A stretch of DNA of 64,000 bases, from assembly GCF_020911885.1 (NCBI RefSeq), contig NZ_CP087132.1, positions 1,054,001-1,118,000 of the forward strand. Direction: 5' to 3'. Position numbers and translations under genes: made by a program. The notes beneath the pieces are model-generated. The model saw only the letters and a list, made by a program, of their open reading frames with translations, was not told the origin of the DNA and searched no databases. Below, piece after piece: positions 1 through 8,953 of the stretch. Source of the DNA: Flavobacterium acetivorans (lineage in GTDB: Bacteria > Bacteroidota > Bacteroidia > Flavobacteriales > Flavobacteriaceae). Position 1 is the first letter of the stretch. Each line of letters opens with the position of its first letter.

Positions 1-55
1 AAATAGAGGAGTAATCTTTTTTCATTTTTTGGTTAATAGAATTGGGGTTGTGGTA

Positions 56-406
56 TTAAAGGTCTTTTTTAACTAGCATATAGTAGTCATTGTCCAAAAG
101 CATGTAGCCTTGGTCATAGAGGAAATGGTAGGTATTTCCTGTTTTAGTTTGTAAAATGTTAGTAAAAAATTCAAAATCAAATCCCTTACTCAAGAGTTTT
201 GCTCTTGTGGTTTTGGATTTTCCTTCTGGATTTAGTTCAGATAGAATGCGGTAATTCTTGCGCAATTTGTTGTTGATGTTGCGCATAAAATTGTTGCTGT
301 CTTTGTTTATTTTGTTGTTATAGGCATTACGGCAACCGTCACTACAAAATTTCTTGTCTTCGCGACCTATGATTTTTTCGCCACATTCTAAACAGCTTTT
401 CATCAT
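56..406 (-). CDS. Small zinc-ribbon protein of unknown function
   Basis: A 116-residue protein whose N-terminus carries four cysteines (C5, C8, C21, C25) spaced as in a treble-clef or zinc-ribbon motif (CLECG then KFCSDGCRNAY). The rest is basic and probably helical, with no signal peptide or membrane segment. It lies downstream of the GNAT-nitrilase gene on the same strand, and its ATG overlaps that gene's stop by 4 nt (ATGA), so the two are very likely translationally coupled. The zinc-ribbon suggests binding to nucleic acid or protein, but I do not recognise a specific function. Two adjacent Met codons leave the start uncertain by one residue. Confidence 0.75.
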   Translation of the reverse strand: MMKSCLECGEKIIGREDKKFCSDGCRNAYNNKINKDSNNFMRNINNKLRKNYRILSELNPEGKSKTTRAKLLSKGFDFEFFTNILQTKTGNTYHFLYDQGYMLLDNDYYMLVKKDL

Positions 407-1929
407 TTTAGTTTTTTAATTTGATACAAGTCGTTTCTACGGTCTTTTAGAATTCTGACACTTCCATGCTCATGTAATTCTTTTAGTAAATTCAAATCGA
501 CATCAACAATAAGCGTCATTTCAGTATTAGGTGTTGTTTCTCCTTTGATTCCGTTGCTTGGAAAAGCAAAATCAGAGGGTGTAAAAACGGCCGTTTGTGC
601 ATATTGAATGTCCATGTTGTTTACTTTAGGCAAGTTTCCTACACATCCGGCTACGGCAACATAGCATTCGTTTTCTATAGCTCTGGCTTGGGCACAATGT
701 TTTACTCTCGTGTATCCATTTTGGGTGTCTGTTAAAAAAGGGACAAATAAGATATTCATTCCTTCGTCTGACATTAATCTTGAAAGTTCTGGAAATTCTA
801 CATCATAGCAGATCATGATTCCTATTTTTCCACAGTCGGTATCAAAGGTTTTGATTTCGTTTCCGCCACTCATTCCCCAGTGGAACACTTCGTTTGGTGT
901 GATATGAATTTTGGTATACATCTCATAGGTTCCATCTCTTTTACAAAGAAAACCAACATTGTATAAGGTGCCATCAATAATGTGAGGCATACTCCCGGTG
1001 ATGATATTGATGTTGTAGGATATGGCTAATTCCTGGAATCTCTTGCGTATAGGTTCAGAATAACGGGCTAATTCTCTAATGGCATCTGCTTCTGAGAGGT
1101 GGTTGTAATCGGCCATTAAGGGAGCAATAAATAGCTCCGGAAAAAGAGCAAAATCGCTTCCGTAACCGGAAACGGCATCAATAAAAAATTCCGACTGTTC
1201 GAATAAAGCTTCTAAATCTTTTAAGGGACGCATTTGCCATTGGATTAATCCCAAGCGGATGACGCTTTTTTCCAGATTTATTATCCGTGGACTTTCGTCA
1301 TAATAGATGTTGTTCCATTCGAGTAGAACGGCAAACTCTTTGGATAGTTTGTCACCTTCTAGATAGTTTTTCATGATTCGCATGACATGGAAGTCATTGC
1401 TTAGTTGAAAGGAAAGAACGGAGTCGTGCAGTTCTTTTCGTTTTACTTTCTCTATGTATTCTTTTGGGGTTAGGGCGTCAGCGTATTTTCCGTAGTTTGG
1501 AATTCTTCCGGCAAAAACAATTGATTTTAAATTTAGCTGTTCGCAAATTTCTTTTCGGGCATCATACATTCTTCTTCCTAAACGCAATCCACGGTATTTT
1601 GGAGCAATGAAAACATCAATTCCATATAAGACATCTCCTTTTGGATCATGGGTAGAGAAAGAGTAATTGCCGGTTATTTTGGCATAATCGTGTTTTTTAT
1701 CAACTAGGTCTTCGTTTACGATTAAGGATAAGGCAGAGCCTACCACAATGTCATCTACTAATATTACCAACTGTCCTTCAGGAAATAATTGTAGTAGTTT
1801 CTCTATATGTGATTCTTTCCAATAGGAACCTACCATCTCTGGATAGGATTCGATCATAGAGTTCTTGAGTTCTTTATAGTCTTCTATTCTTAGATTTCTA
1901 AGTTCGACTTTGTTGATTTCCGTTTGCAT
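403..1929 (-). CDS. Bifunctional GNAT acetyltransferase / carbon-nitrogen hydrolase
   Basis: A 508-residue cytosolic protein with two domains. Residues about 1-190 are a GNAT-type acetyltransferase, with the acetyl-CoA loop region around IAPKYRGLRLGRRMY. Residues about 225-490 are a nitrilase-superfamily hydrolase with the expected Glu-Lys-Cys triad: Glu in FALFPELF, Lys in YTKIHITPNE, Cys in IGIMICYDVEFPE. Both halves look intact. The architecture is known from Bacteroidota and some other bacteria, but the substrate is not established, so amide hydrolysis coupled to acyl transfer is only an inference. It is the first gene of a pair with the overlapping zinc-ribbon gene, and its upstream region is shared divergently with ssb. 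Confidence 0.88.
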   Translation of the reverse strand: MQTEINKVELRNLRIEDYKELKNSMIESYPEMVGSYWKESHIEKLLQLFPEGQLVILVDDIVVGSALSLIVNEDLVDKKHDYAKITGNYSFSTHDPKGDVLYGIDVFIAPKYRGLRLGRRMYDARKEICEQLNLKSIVFAGRIPNYGKYADALTPKEYIEKVKRKELHDSVLSFQLSNDFHVMRIMKNYLEGDKLSKEFAVLLEWNNIYYDESPRIINLEKSVIRLGLIQWQMRPLKDLEALFEQSEFFIDAVSGYGSDFALFPELFIAPLMADYNHLSEADAIRELARYSEPIRKRFQELAISYNINIITGSMPHIIDGTLYNVGFLCKRDGTYEMYTKIHITPNEVFHWGMSGGNEIKTFDTDCGKIGIMICYDVEFPELSRLMSDEGMNILFVPFLTDTQNGYTRVKHCAQARAIENECYVAVAGCVGNLPKVNNMDIQYAQTAVFTPSDFAFPSNGIKGETTPNTEMTLIVDVDLNLLKELHEHGSVRILKDRRNDLYQIKKLK

Positions 1930-2119
1930 AAGATCTTTTGATATTGGCTAAAGTAGTTAATTTCTTATTCAGTAGCAAACGTTTACAAATGTTTATAATC
2001 GAAAGTAATTGAATACTAACCGAATAAGATTTGGGTCTTATCGCATCTTTGCCTCGTCGAAATCAAAGTGAGATCGGCAAGAGTTTTAAACGAACAGCAA
2101 CATTTAAATTTTACACGCC

Positions 2120-2452
2120 ATGAATGCATTAAGAAACAAAGTACAGCTAATCGGACATGTAGGGAATGATCCGGAAATCAAAAATTTTGAAGGAGGAAAA
2201 AAATTGGCCAATTTTACACTCGCCACAAATGAGAGTTATAAAAATGACAAAGGCGAGAAAGTCGAAGAAACCCAGTGGCATCGATTAGTAGCTTGGGGGA
2301 AAACGGCTGAAATTATTGAAAAATACGTAACTAAGGGAAAAGAAATTGCCATTGAGGGCAAACTTGCCCACAGAAGTTATGATGATAAGAACGGAGAGAA
2401 ACGTTATGTTACTGAAGTGGTTGTAAACGAAGTTCTTTTATTAGGAAAGTAG
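2120..2452 (+). CDS. ssb: Single-stranded DNA-binding protein, short form without acidic tail
   Basis: A 110-residue protein made almost entirely of one OB fold (NKVQLIGHVGNDPEIK, QWHRLVAWGKTAEIIEKYV, GKEIAIEGKL). It binds single-stranded DNA during replication, repair or recombination. It ends right after the OB fold (VVNEVLLLGK) and lacks the glycine-rich linker and acidic C-terminal tip used by typical bacterial SSB to recruit partners, so it may be a secondary SSB. The ATG at 2120 follows a long leader. A weak promoter-like CATCTTTG lies at 2044-2051. A strong hairpin at 2473-2511 ends the transcript. Confidence 0.93.
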   Translation: MNALRNKVQLIGHVGNDPEIKNFEGGKKLANFTLATNESYKNDKGEKVEETQWHRLVAWGKTAEIIEKYVTKGKEIAIEGKLAHRSYDDKNGEKRYVTEVVVNEVLLLGK

Positions 2453-2472
2453 GTCAGTATTTATTACAATTA

Positions 2473-2516
2473 AGTCCCGATTCTCAGTTTTTTATGCTGA
2501 AAATCGGGACTAATTA
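2473..2516 (+). terminator. Bidirectional hairpin terminator between ssb and the small Cys-rich gene
   Basis: A perfect 10-bp stem (AGTCCCGATT at 2473-2482 with AATCGGGACT at 2502-2511) plus a short inner CAG/CTG pairing, flanked by A/T-rich sequence on both sides. It follows ssb on the plus strand and overlaps the stop codon of the minus-strand small gene, so it could serve both. Confidence 0.75.
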
Positions 2517-2677
2517 TTTTTGGGTAAGTCAAACCGAGGGCAGCGTTTGCATCTTTTGTCTTCTCCTTTTTTATATTTTTCGCAACACTCTTTCTTTAAG
2601 TCTTTGGCGGGCTTATCCTTTTCAAGGAGTTGTTTTTTATCCTTTTTTTTTGCCTTATTTTTATCCTTTTTGCCCAA
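2510..2677 (-). CDS. Small Lys-rich, four-cysteine protein (TTG start)
   Basis: An ORF of 55 residues with no ATG, apparently starting at TTG 2677-2675. The first 30 residues are almost all Lys, Asp and Glu. The C-terminal part carries four cysteines as ECCEKYKKG and KRCKRCPRFDLP, which looks like a compact metal-binding or disulfide motif. The reading frame is protein-like, whereas the overlapping plus-strand frame is a low-complexity Phe/Leu string. It lies downstream of ferritin on the same strand, 57 bp after that stop, so it may be cotranscribed with it. I recall similar short Cys/Lys-rich proteins in Flavobacteriia but know no function. The start is the least certain part: the frame stays open up to about 2727 without ATG or GTG. 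Confidence 0.6.
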   Translation of the reverse strand: MGKKDKNKAKKKDKKQLLEKDKPAKDLKKECCEKYKKGEDKRCKRCPRFDLPKNN

Positions 2678-2734
2678 TTTGTAAAGAATTAAATCAAGAG
2701 GTAGAAATTCTTTAAAGACTAACTTAGGTTAGTT

Positions 2735-3244
2735 TTATTTAGCGGTAGAATTCTTTTGTGTGAGTTCTTGCATGTCTCTGTCAAATAGGTATAGCCCGCC
2801 TTTGTCGTCACCAATTAAGTTGATTTTATCCAAAATAACTTTAGCTTGGGCTTCTTCTTCGATTTGTTCGGCAACATACCATTGTAGGAAGTTATGAGTA
2901 GCATAATCTTTTTCAGTGAGAGAAATATGTACTAAATCGTTAATGGATTCGGAAACGAAAACTTCATGTTGGTACACTTCTTTAAACATTTCTTTGAATG
3001 TGGCGTAATTTGTTTTCGGAGCCAGTAAATCAGTGACTTTGGCATGACCGCCGCGTTCATTTAAAAATTTAATTATTTTGAGCATGTGCATGCGCTCTTC
3101 GTCAGATTGTAGATACATGAATTGTGATACCCCTTCTAGTCCATGTGTTTCGGCCCAAGAAGCCATTGCAAGATAAATTTGACTAGATTCGGCTTCAATG
3201 CGAATTTGATTGTTTAATGCGGTTTCGATGTTTTTTGATAGCAT
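2735..3244 (-). CDS. ftnA: Non-haem ferritin
   Basis: A 169-residue four-helix ferritin that oxidises Fe(II) and stores iron in a 24-subunit cytosolic shell. Ferroxidase residues are visible: Glu in the first helix (RIEAESSQIYLAMASWAE), the E-x-x-H pair in the second (QSDEERMHMLKIIKFL), and later Glu residues in FKEVYQHEVFVSE and YVAEQIEEEAQAKVIL. Length is normal for bacterial FtnA. It is monocistronic or followed by the small Cys-rich gene. The OmpA terminator and an AT-rich spacer lie upstream. Confidence 0.95.
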   Translation of the reverse strand: MLSKNIETALNNQIRIEAESSQIYLAMASWAETHGLEGVSQFMYLQSDEERMHMLKIIKFLNERGGHAKVTDLLAPKTNYATFKEMFKEVYQHEVFVSESINDLVHISLTEKDYATHNFLQWYVAEQIEEEAQAKVILDKINLIGDDKGGLYLFDRDMQELTQKNSTAK

Positions 3245-3384
3245 GGTAAAATGTTTCTTGTAAAGTTACAAAAAAAGAGTTTGTTATCTAGGCGTGATTT
3301 AGAGAAAGTAAGCTTTGAATTTGTACAGATCGTTGTGTTAAGGCTGTTTTTTCTGGTTGTTGATTTTGGCAAATTAGTAAAAGA

Positions 3385-3420
3385 AAAAGGTCCCAAAAGA
3401 AATTTCTTTTGGGACCTTTT
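3385..3420 (-). terminator. Terminator downstream of the OmpA porin gene
   Basis: A long, nearly perfect palindrome (AAAAAGGTCCCAAAAG paired with CTTTTGGGACCTTTT, short AT loop) 20 bp after the OmpA stop. It ends in a T run on the minus strand, and the plus strand also shows a T run. Confidence 0.85.
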
Positions 3421-3439
3421 GAGCTATTAAGAAAACAGC

Positions 3440-4696
3440 TTATTTTATTGTGAAAGTAACTTTTCTAACTAGTTTTCTAGCAGCATCAGAATTTTTCTCA
3501 ACTGAATTGTCTTCACCAGCAGAAACAACATTCAATCTTGAAGCAGCGATTTTAGCTTTAACTAAAACATCTTTTATGCTGTTAGCTCTTGCAGTAGCTA
3601 ATTTGTTGTTGTAAGCAGTTTTTCCTAATTCGTCAGCATGACCAATAATGTCAACTGAAGCAGAAGGATTACTTCTTAAATAAGTCAAGATGAAATCAAT
3701 ACCATCAGTTGAAACAACTGTTGGAGTTGATTTGTTGAAATCAAAATAGGTAGCTACATAACCACTATTGATTAAGTTTTTAATCAATTCGTTGTTGTTT
3801 AAAACTGCTGAGTTACCAGTGTTTTTTGCGTAGTTTGCCAATAAATAGCTTTCCAATTCGTCTGGAACGTTGTTTTTGTTTAAATCAATAGCTCTTCCTT
3901 TAGAATCAACCATTACTCCAGAAACAGTGTTTTTTTCAAGATCTAAATAATCAGCAACACCATCTTGATCAGTATCGATCAACATAGTTTCAAGAGTGTC
4001 AACTCTGTCTTTTAATGCTAATACATCTTTGTCTACTAGAGTAACCCAGTCAGCATGTTTAGCGTTTTTACCTAAGTAAACAGTTAAACCAACAGTTCCG
4101 TTGAATAAAATCCCAGAAAAACCTCTAGAAGAAACAGTACTTGCAGCGTCAAAAGCAGCGTTTTGAGAAGCGTTAATGATAGTTGTAAAATCTCCTGTTA
4201 AAGCAATTCTGTTAGATAATTTAATTTGACCAGTTACTCCTGCCATAAAATTACCCATTCTGTCTTTTAATGCAGAGTTTTGATCTTCTAATTGAGCTAA
4301 ACCAAAACCAGCGTGACCTAATAAACCAAGAGTGTTGGTCCAAGTTTCGAAATTCATGATTCTTCCTAAGTTAGCTACAGCTTGAATATCTGCTCTGTAG
4401 TATTTAGTGTCAAAATCAATAGAGTTGTTTTTTCCTTGGAAACTGTTGTAACCAAAGTCAGCTTTTAAACCGAATTTATTATTGAACATGTATCTAGCGC
4501 CAAGATCAATTACATAAGGACTTGGTGTAGATGTAGCATAACCTGCTGTCATTGGTCTTTGTGTTTTGTTAACACCACCGGCCAATTCAACAGACCATTT
4601 GTTGAAGTTGTTTTCGGTGTTTTTTTCAGCTACAGTTTGAGCATTTACAGTTGAAGCTGCAGATGCAAAAACTAATGCAAACATTAATTTTTTCAT
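3440..4696 (-). CDS. OmpA-family outer-membrane porin with TSP3 linker
   Basis: A 418-residue outer-membrane protein. A clear signal peptide (1-19, cleaved after VNA) leads into a roughly 190-residue region of alternating aromatic and polar strands typical of an 8-stranded barrel. A thrombospondin type 3-like calcium repeat follows (DTDQDGVADYLD and DLNKNNVPDELE, residues about 240-285). The C-terminal OmpA domain (about 310-418, with TYFDFNKS and DIIGHADELG) would bind peptidoglycan. Codon use looks optimised, as expected for an abundant protein. It tethers the outer membrane to the cell wall. It appears to be a single gene with its own promoter and a strong terminator. Confidence 0.93.
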   Translation of the reverse strand: MKKLMFALVFASAASTVNAQTVAEKNTENNFNKWSVELAGGVNKTQRPMTAGYATSTPSPYVIDLGARYMFNNKFGLKADFGYNSFQGKNNSIDFDTKYYRADIQAVANLGRIMNFETWTNTLGLLGHAGFGLAQLEDQNSALKDRMGNFMAGVTGQIKLSNRIALTGDFTTIINASQNAAFDAASTVSSRGFSGILFNGTVGLTVYLGKNAKHADWVTLVDKDVLALKDRVDTLETMLIDTDQDGVADYLDLEKNTVSGVMVDSKGRAIDLNKNNVPDELESYLLANYAKNTGNSAVLNNNELIKNLINSGYVATYFDFNKSTPTVVSTDGIDFILTYLRSNPSASVDIIGHADELGKTAYNNKLATARANSIKDVLVKAKIAASRLNVVSAGEDNSVEKNSDAARKLVRKVTFTIK

Positions 4697-4720
4697 TATT
4701 GTAATTTTTTAAAATTTATG

Positions 4721-4728
4721 CAAAAATA
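4721..4728 (-). promoter_or_regulatory. Predicted -7 box of the OmpA porin gene
   Basis: The minus strand reads TATTTTTG, an exact match to the Bacteroidota TAnnTTTG element, 24 bp before the start codon. No clear TTG box lies at the expected distance upstream. Confidence 0.55.
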
Positions 4729-4964
4729 CGATATATTATTTGATAAGAAATTTCAATCAGTTAATTATGTAAGGATAGGTGCTTATTTTGTAAATAAGCA
4801 TTTTTTTTAGTCTTTTATTGGGTTTTTAATTAATTTTTAATGCTATAAATTTTGATAATGAAATCAATTATGAGTTTTTTTGAATTCAAAATTAGCGATA
4901 ATTCAATCTAAAGGCTTTATATGTTAAAAATAGGCCAAGAAAAAGTTCGTTGCTGGTGATTTGT

Positions 4965-5657
4965 TTACTGTTTAAATTGGCTTAAGACATCGGTTATTTT
5001 TTCAAAAGACCTGAAATTTTTATGCTCTACTTTGTGGTTTATTTTTTCATGTTCCCAAGTGGTATGAAAAGGAATGTGAACGGCATGGCCGCCAATTGAC
5101 AAAACCGGTAAAACATCCGATTTTAATGAATTTCCAATCATGAAAAACTCTTCGGGTTGAATTTCCAATCGTTTGATCAAATCAGAATAATCAATTTCCT
5201 GTTTGTCTGACATCACCTCAATGTGGTGAAAATACTTTCCTAGTCCCGAGTTGTGCAGTTTTCTGCGTTGGTCTAATAAATCACCTTTGGTGGCAACGAC
5301 CAGCTTGTATCTTCCGTGTAAGGCTTGCAGGGTTTCCTCGACACCTTCCAATAAAACAATTGGTTTTTCGGTTAATTCTTTTCCATATTGAATAATTCGC
5401 TCAATGGCTTCAATAGAAATAGTGTTGTTCGAAATTTTCATCGCGGCTTCAATCATCGAAAGAATATATCCTTTGATTCCGTAACCGTATACTTTTAGGT
5501 TGTCAATTTCTATCTTGAAAAGCTCTTTCGAAATTCCCTGATGCGACAGGTAATCGCTCATTAAACTACAGAATTTTTCTTCAGTTTCGGCAAAATAAGT
5601 TTCGTTGACAAATAAGGTGTCGTCTGCGTCAAAAGCGATTACTTTTATATTTTTCAT
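4965..5657 (-). CDS. HAD-superfamily hydrolase
   Basis: A 230-residue haloacid-dehalogenase-like phosphatase. The nucleophile motif is AFDADDTLF (D10 nucleophile, D12 acid/base), followed by a helical cap. Motif II is in VVATKGDLLDQRR and motif IV in FMIGNSLKSDVLP. It most likely hydrolyses a small phosphate ester in the cytosol, but the substrate cannot be told from sequence. It is preceded on the same strand, with a 31-bp gap, by the DMT transporter gene, so they may be cotranscribed. Confidence 0.85.
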   Translation of the reverse strand: MKNIKVIAFDADDTLFVNETYFAETEEKFCSLMSDYLSHQGISKELFKIEIDNLKVYGYGIKGYILSMIEAAMKISNNTISIEAIERIIQYGKELTEKPIVLLEGVEETLQALHGRYKLVVATKGDLLDQRRKLHNSGLGKYFHHIEVMSDKQEIDYSDLIKRLEIQPEEFFMIGNSLKSDVLPVLSIGGHAVHIPFHTTWEHEKINHKVEHKNFRSFEKITDVLSQFKQ

Positions 5658-5688
5658 CTTTTTTTAGTGTTGCTAAAGAAAATCCTCT

Positions 5689-6576
5689 TTAGTTTTTATT
5701 TAATATATTTTTGATTGAAAGTGTTTTGGTGTAAAACGTAATTCGGATACCGAAAAGTAAAATTACACCACCGATTGCCATATTCAATGTGATTTTTTCA
5801 TCTAAAAAAAGCCAAGCTAATAGTGATGTAATGACGGCCTGACTCAATAAACTTAGTGAAATTCTTGTGGCTCTCATGTGCTGTGTGGCATAACTGATCG
5901 AAATCCAAGCGCACAATTGGCAAATAACCGCCTGAAGCACTAAAACCAGCCAGCCGGTATTAGAAAATCCTGTGAATGGCTCATCTAAAAAATAACAAAG
6001 GATTCCTAAATAGACGCTTGACGCCAATAAGCTAATGCTCATAAAGGATAAAACATCCACTTCTGAAAGTACATTTTTACTAACCAAAAGATAAATGGAA
6101 TATAAAACTCCCGATAAGACAGCAAGTAGAAAAGCTTTGTCAAAATTCAATTCGAGAAAAAATTGAAAGCCTACCAGCATCGTCATTCCAAATAAGGAAA
6201 CTAGAGTGCCAATCCAGAAATTGGTTGCCGGTTTGGTTTTAAAAAAAGCAAAAGAAATAATACCAACCCAAAGCGGGGATAAATTAGTAAGTAAAGAAGC
6301 TTGGGTCGCACTTGATTCCTGTATGGCGATATTCCAAACAGCAACATCGGAGGCAAATAATATTCCGCAAATAATCGCTAGGATTAAGGTTTTGCTTTTT
6401 GGGAGAACAAACTTTTTTGTAATTAGGATATAAGGTAAAATTAGCATCGCGGCGATCGCCATTCGGTAAAAAGCAGAAATTAGACCTGGAGTTAACTTGA
6501 GTTTAACCAGAATTGGAAAAATAGAAATACAAAGTATTCCAAAGGCTAAAGCTAATTTTGGTTTTGCGTTGGTCAT
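5689..6576 (-). CDS. DMT-superfamily (EamA) transporter
   Basis: A 295-residue inner-membrane protein with about ten hydrophobic helices arranged as two EamA repeats. The first repeat ends near residue 140; the second starts at FLLAVLSGVLYSIYLLVSK. Length and layout are typical of drug/metabolite transporters that export small metabolites or amino acids; the substrate is unknown. It lies between metG, which has its own terminator, and the HAD hydrolase gene on the same strand. Confidence 0.88.
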   Translation of the reverse strand: MTNAKPKLALAFGILCISIFPILVKLKLTPGLISAFYRMAIAAMLILPYILITKKFVLPKSKTLILAIICGILFASDVAVWNIAIQESSATQASLLTNLSPLWVGIISFAFFKTKPATNFWIGTLVSLFGMTMLVGFQFFLELNFDKAFLLAVLSGVLYSIYLLVSKNVLSEVDVLSFMSISLLASSVYLGILCYFLDEPFTGFSNTGWLVLVLQAVICQLCAWISISYATQHMRATRISLSLLSQAVITSLLAWLFLDEKITLNMAIGGVILLFGIRITFYTKTLSIKNILNKN

Positions 6577-6596
6577 TTTTAGGTGTTATGAAACAC

Positions 6597-6626
6597 AAAT
6601 TGCCACAAATTAATTAGTGGCAATTT
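6597..6626 (-). repeat. Inverted repeat upstream of the transporter gene
   Basis: A 10-bp perfect stem (AAATTGCCAC / GTGGCAATTT) with a 10-nt AT loop, 20 bp before the EamA start codon. It could be a second terminator for metG or a 5' leader structure. Confidence 0.5.
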
Positions 6627-6644
6627 GCAAACATCATTGTTTTT

Positions 6645-6675
6645 ATTTTACCGCAAATTCGCGAATTTGCGGTTA
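6645..6675 (-). terminator. Terminator downstream of metG
   Basis: A 24-nt perfect palindrome at 6650-6673 (ACCGCAAATTCG / CGAATTTGCGGT) right after the metG stop, followed on the minus strand by an A/T-rich stretch. Confidence 0.7.
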
Positions 6676-6679
6676 TTTC

Positions 6680-8737
6680 TTAATTTATTGTTTCGCCATT
6701 TGCGGCTTCAGCGTCCGGATTTACGAAAACCAATTTTCCTTCTGCATTGGTGGTCATCAAGATCATTCCTTGACTTTCCACGCCACGAAGGTTTCTCGGA
6801 GCTAAATTCACTAGAACGGTCACTTTTTTACCCACAATTTCTTCCGGTGAAAAACTCTCGGCAATTCCAGAAACAATCGTGCGAACATCAATTCCAGTAT
6901 CTACTTTCAAAATCAAAAGCTTGTTGGCTTTTGGCATTTTCGAAGCTTCTAAAATAGTACCCACACGCAAATCCATTTTAGCAAAATCCTCAAATTGAAT
7001 CGCTTCTTTTTGTGGTTCCGCTTTTTTGTTTTCGGCAGTATTGGCTGTTTTGGTAGCTTCCAGTTTGTCTATTTGTTTTTGGATTTCTTCGTCCTCGATT
7101 TTGGCAAAAAGCAATACGGCTTCGCCAATTTGGTGTCCGGCAGGAAGTAAATCAGAATCTTGGGAGATGGTATTCCAGTTCAACGGACTTTCTATTTTCA
7201 AGATTCGGGATAATTTTGCGGCTGTAAATGGCAAAAAGGGTTCGCAGAGTGCACTCAATGCGGCAGCAATTTGCAAAGCCACATACATTTGAGTTTTTGT
7301 ACGGTCCTCATCAATTTTTATCATTTTCCAAGGCTCCTCGTCTGCCAGATATTTGTTTCCAAGTCGGGCCACGTTCATCAATTCGCCCAAAGCTTCGCGG
7401 AATCGGTATCTTTCGATAGAACTCGAAATCACCGCCGGATACGCTTTCAATTCGGTTAAAGTCGCTTCATCAACCTCAGACAATTCGTTCGGCTGTGGAA
7501 CAATCCCGTTATAATATTTATTGGTCAACACCACGACGCGATTGATGAAATTTCCGTAAATCGCTACCAATTCATTGTTATTTCTCGCCTGAAAATCCTT
7601 CCAGGTAAAATCATTGTCTTTTGTTTCCGGCGCATTCGATGTCAAAGCATAACGCAAAACATCCTGTTGATTTGGGAATTCTTCCAAATATTCGTGTAAC
7701 CAAACCGCCCAGTTTTTAGAAGTCGACAATTTGTTTCCTTCCAAATTCAAGAACTCGTTTGCAGGAACATTGTCCGGCAAAATATAACTTCCTTCGGCTT
7801 TCAGCATCGCCGGGAAAATTATGCAATGGAAAACGATATTGTCCTTCCCGATGAAGTGTACCAATTTCGTGTCCTGATCTTTCCAGTATGGCTCCCAGTC
7901 TTTTCCTTCGCGCGCGGCCCATTCTTTGGTCGAAGAAATGTAGCCAATCGGCGCGTCAAACCAAACATATAATTTTTTTCCTTCGGCGCCTTCAACCGGA
8001 ACATCAATTCCCCAATCCAGGTCACGCGTAACCGCACGAGGCTCCAATCCGCCGTCAATCCAGGATTTTACTTGTCCGTAAACATTGGGTTTCCAGTCGT
8101 TTTTATGACCCACGAGAATCCATTCTTTCAAGAAATCTTCGTAACGATCCAAAGGTAAAAACCAGTGTTTGGTCGATTTCAAGATAGGAGTTTCCCCGGT
8201 AATGGTCGATTTTGGGTTGATTAAATCCGTAGCGTTCAGCGTCGAGCCGCATTTTTCGCATTGGTCGCCGTAAGCTTCCTCGTTACCGCATTTCGGGCAA
8301 GTTCCCGTCACAAAACGATCCGCCAAAAATTGGTCTGCCTTCGCGTCATACAATTGCTCGGTCACTTCCTCAATGAAATCGCCTTTGTCGTACAGCTTTC
8401 TAAAAAATTCCGAAGCCGTATCATGATGAATTTTAGCCGAAGTTCGGGAATAATTATCAAACGAAATCCCAAAATCAGCGAACGATTTACGGATAATTCC
8501 ATCGTATTTATCGATTACTTGCTGAGGCGTAATGCCTTCTTTTTTGGCTTTCATCGAAATGGCAACACCATGCTCGTCGCTTCCGCAAACAAACAAGACA
8601 TCTCTACCTTGCAAACGCAAGTAACGGGAATAAATGTCCGAAGGCACGTAAACCCCCGCCAAATGGCCAATGTGAATCGGTCCGTTCGTATAAGGCAATG
8701 CCGCCGTAATGATATATCTTTTTGGATTCTGTGTCAT
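6680..8737 (-). CDS. metG: Methionyl-tRNA synthetase
   Basis: A 685-residue class I aminoacyl-tRNA synthetase that charges tRNA-Met. The HIGH signature is at residues 22-25 (GPIHIGH). A zinc knuckle follows (CPKCGNEE and CEKCG), and the KMSKS-like loop reads KLSTSKNW. A helical anticodon-binding domain spans about 390-550, and a C-terminal EMAPII/OB tRNA-binding domain starts near 580 ([20 protein letters not shown]). Length matches the MetG type with the C-terminal extension. By eye the gene is richer in G+C than its neighbours. It has its own -7 box and terminator. Confidence 0.97.
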   Translation of the reverse strand: MTQNPKRYIITAALPYTNGPIHIGHLAGVYVPSDIYSRYLRLQGRDVLFVCGSDEHGVAISMKAKKEGITPQQVIDKYDGIIRKSFADFGISFDNYSRTSAKIHHDTASEFFRKLYDKGDFIEEVTEQLYDAKADQFLADRFVTGTCPKCGNEEAYGDQCEKCGSTLNATDLINPKSTITGETPILKSTKHWFLPLDRYEDFLKEWILVGHKNDWKPNVYGQVKSWIDGGLEPRAVTRDLDWGIDVPVEGAEGKKLYVWFDAPIGYISSTKEWAAREGKDWEPYWKDQDTKLVHFIGKDNIVFHCIIFPAMLKAEGSYILPDNVPANEFLNLEGNKLSTSKNWAVWLHEYLEEFPNQQDVLRYALTSNAPETKDNDFTWKDFQARNNNELVAIYGNFINRVVVLTNKYYNGIVPQPNELSEVDEATLTELKAYPAVISSSIERYRFREALGELMNVARLGNKYLADEEPWKMIKIDEDRTKTQMYVALQIAAALSALCEPFLPFTAAKLSRILKIESPLNWNTISQDSDLLPAGHQIGEAVLLFAKIEDEEIQKQIDKLEATKTANTAENKKAEPQKEAIQFEDFAKMDLRVGTILEASKMPKANKLLILKVDTGIDVRTIVSGIAESFSPEEIVGKKVTVLVNLAPRNLRGVESQGMILMTTNAEGKLVFVNPDAEAANGETIN

Positions 8738-8778
8738 AAAATTATTTTTAGATTCTGAAATTTATTCAGAATGTGGTG

Positions 8779-8812
8779 CAAAAATAAGCAATAGAAATTT
8801 TATTTGAAGCAA
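8779..8812 (-). promoter_or_regulatory. Predicted metG promoter
   Basis: The minus strand has TTG at 8812-8810, a 23-nt spacer, then TATTTTTG at 8786-8779, fitting the flavobacterial TTG-N17-23-TAnnTTTG pattern. The box lies 41 bp before the metG ATG. Confidence 0.55.
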
Positions 8813-8953
8813 TTTCCCGCTTTCCGTTGCAATCTTTTACTTTTTAAAGAAAAAAATAAAAGGATTTTCACTGCAAACGAAATTCGCTGAACTCCGCTGA
8901 AAATATAAATTAAGTGAAGTAATCAGGGCTAGAGAATTTAAATTCCTACAGCA

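Noticed and set aside
2494..2715. A 73-residue plus-strand ORF after ssb
   Set aside because: It is a Phe/Leu-rich low-complexity frame on the strand opposite the Cys/Lys-rich gene, which explains its composition.
8261..8758. A 165-residue ORF antisense to metG
   Set aside because: It lies wholly over the MetG catalytic region and is a by-product of the richer codon use there; no family resemblance.
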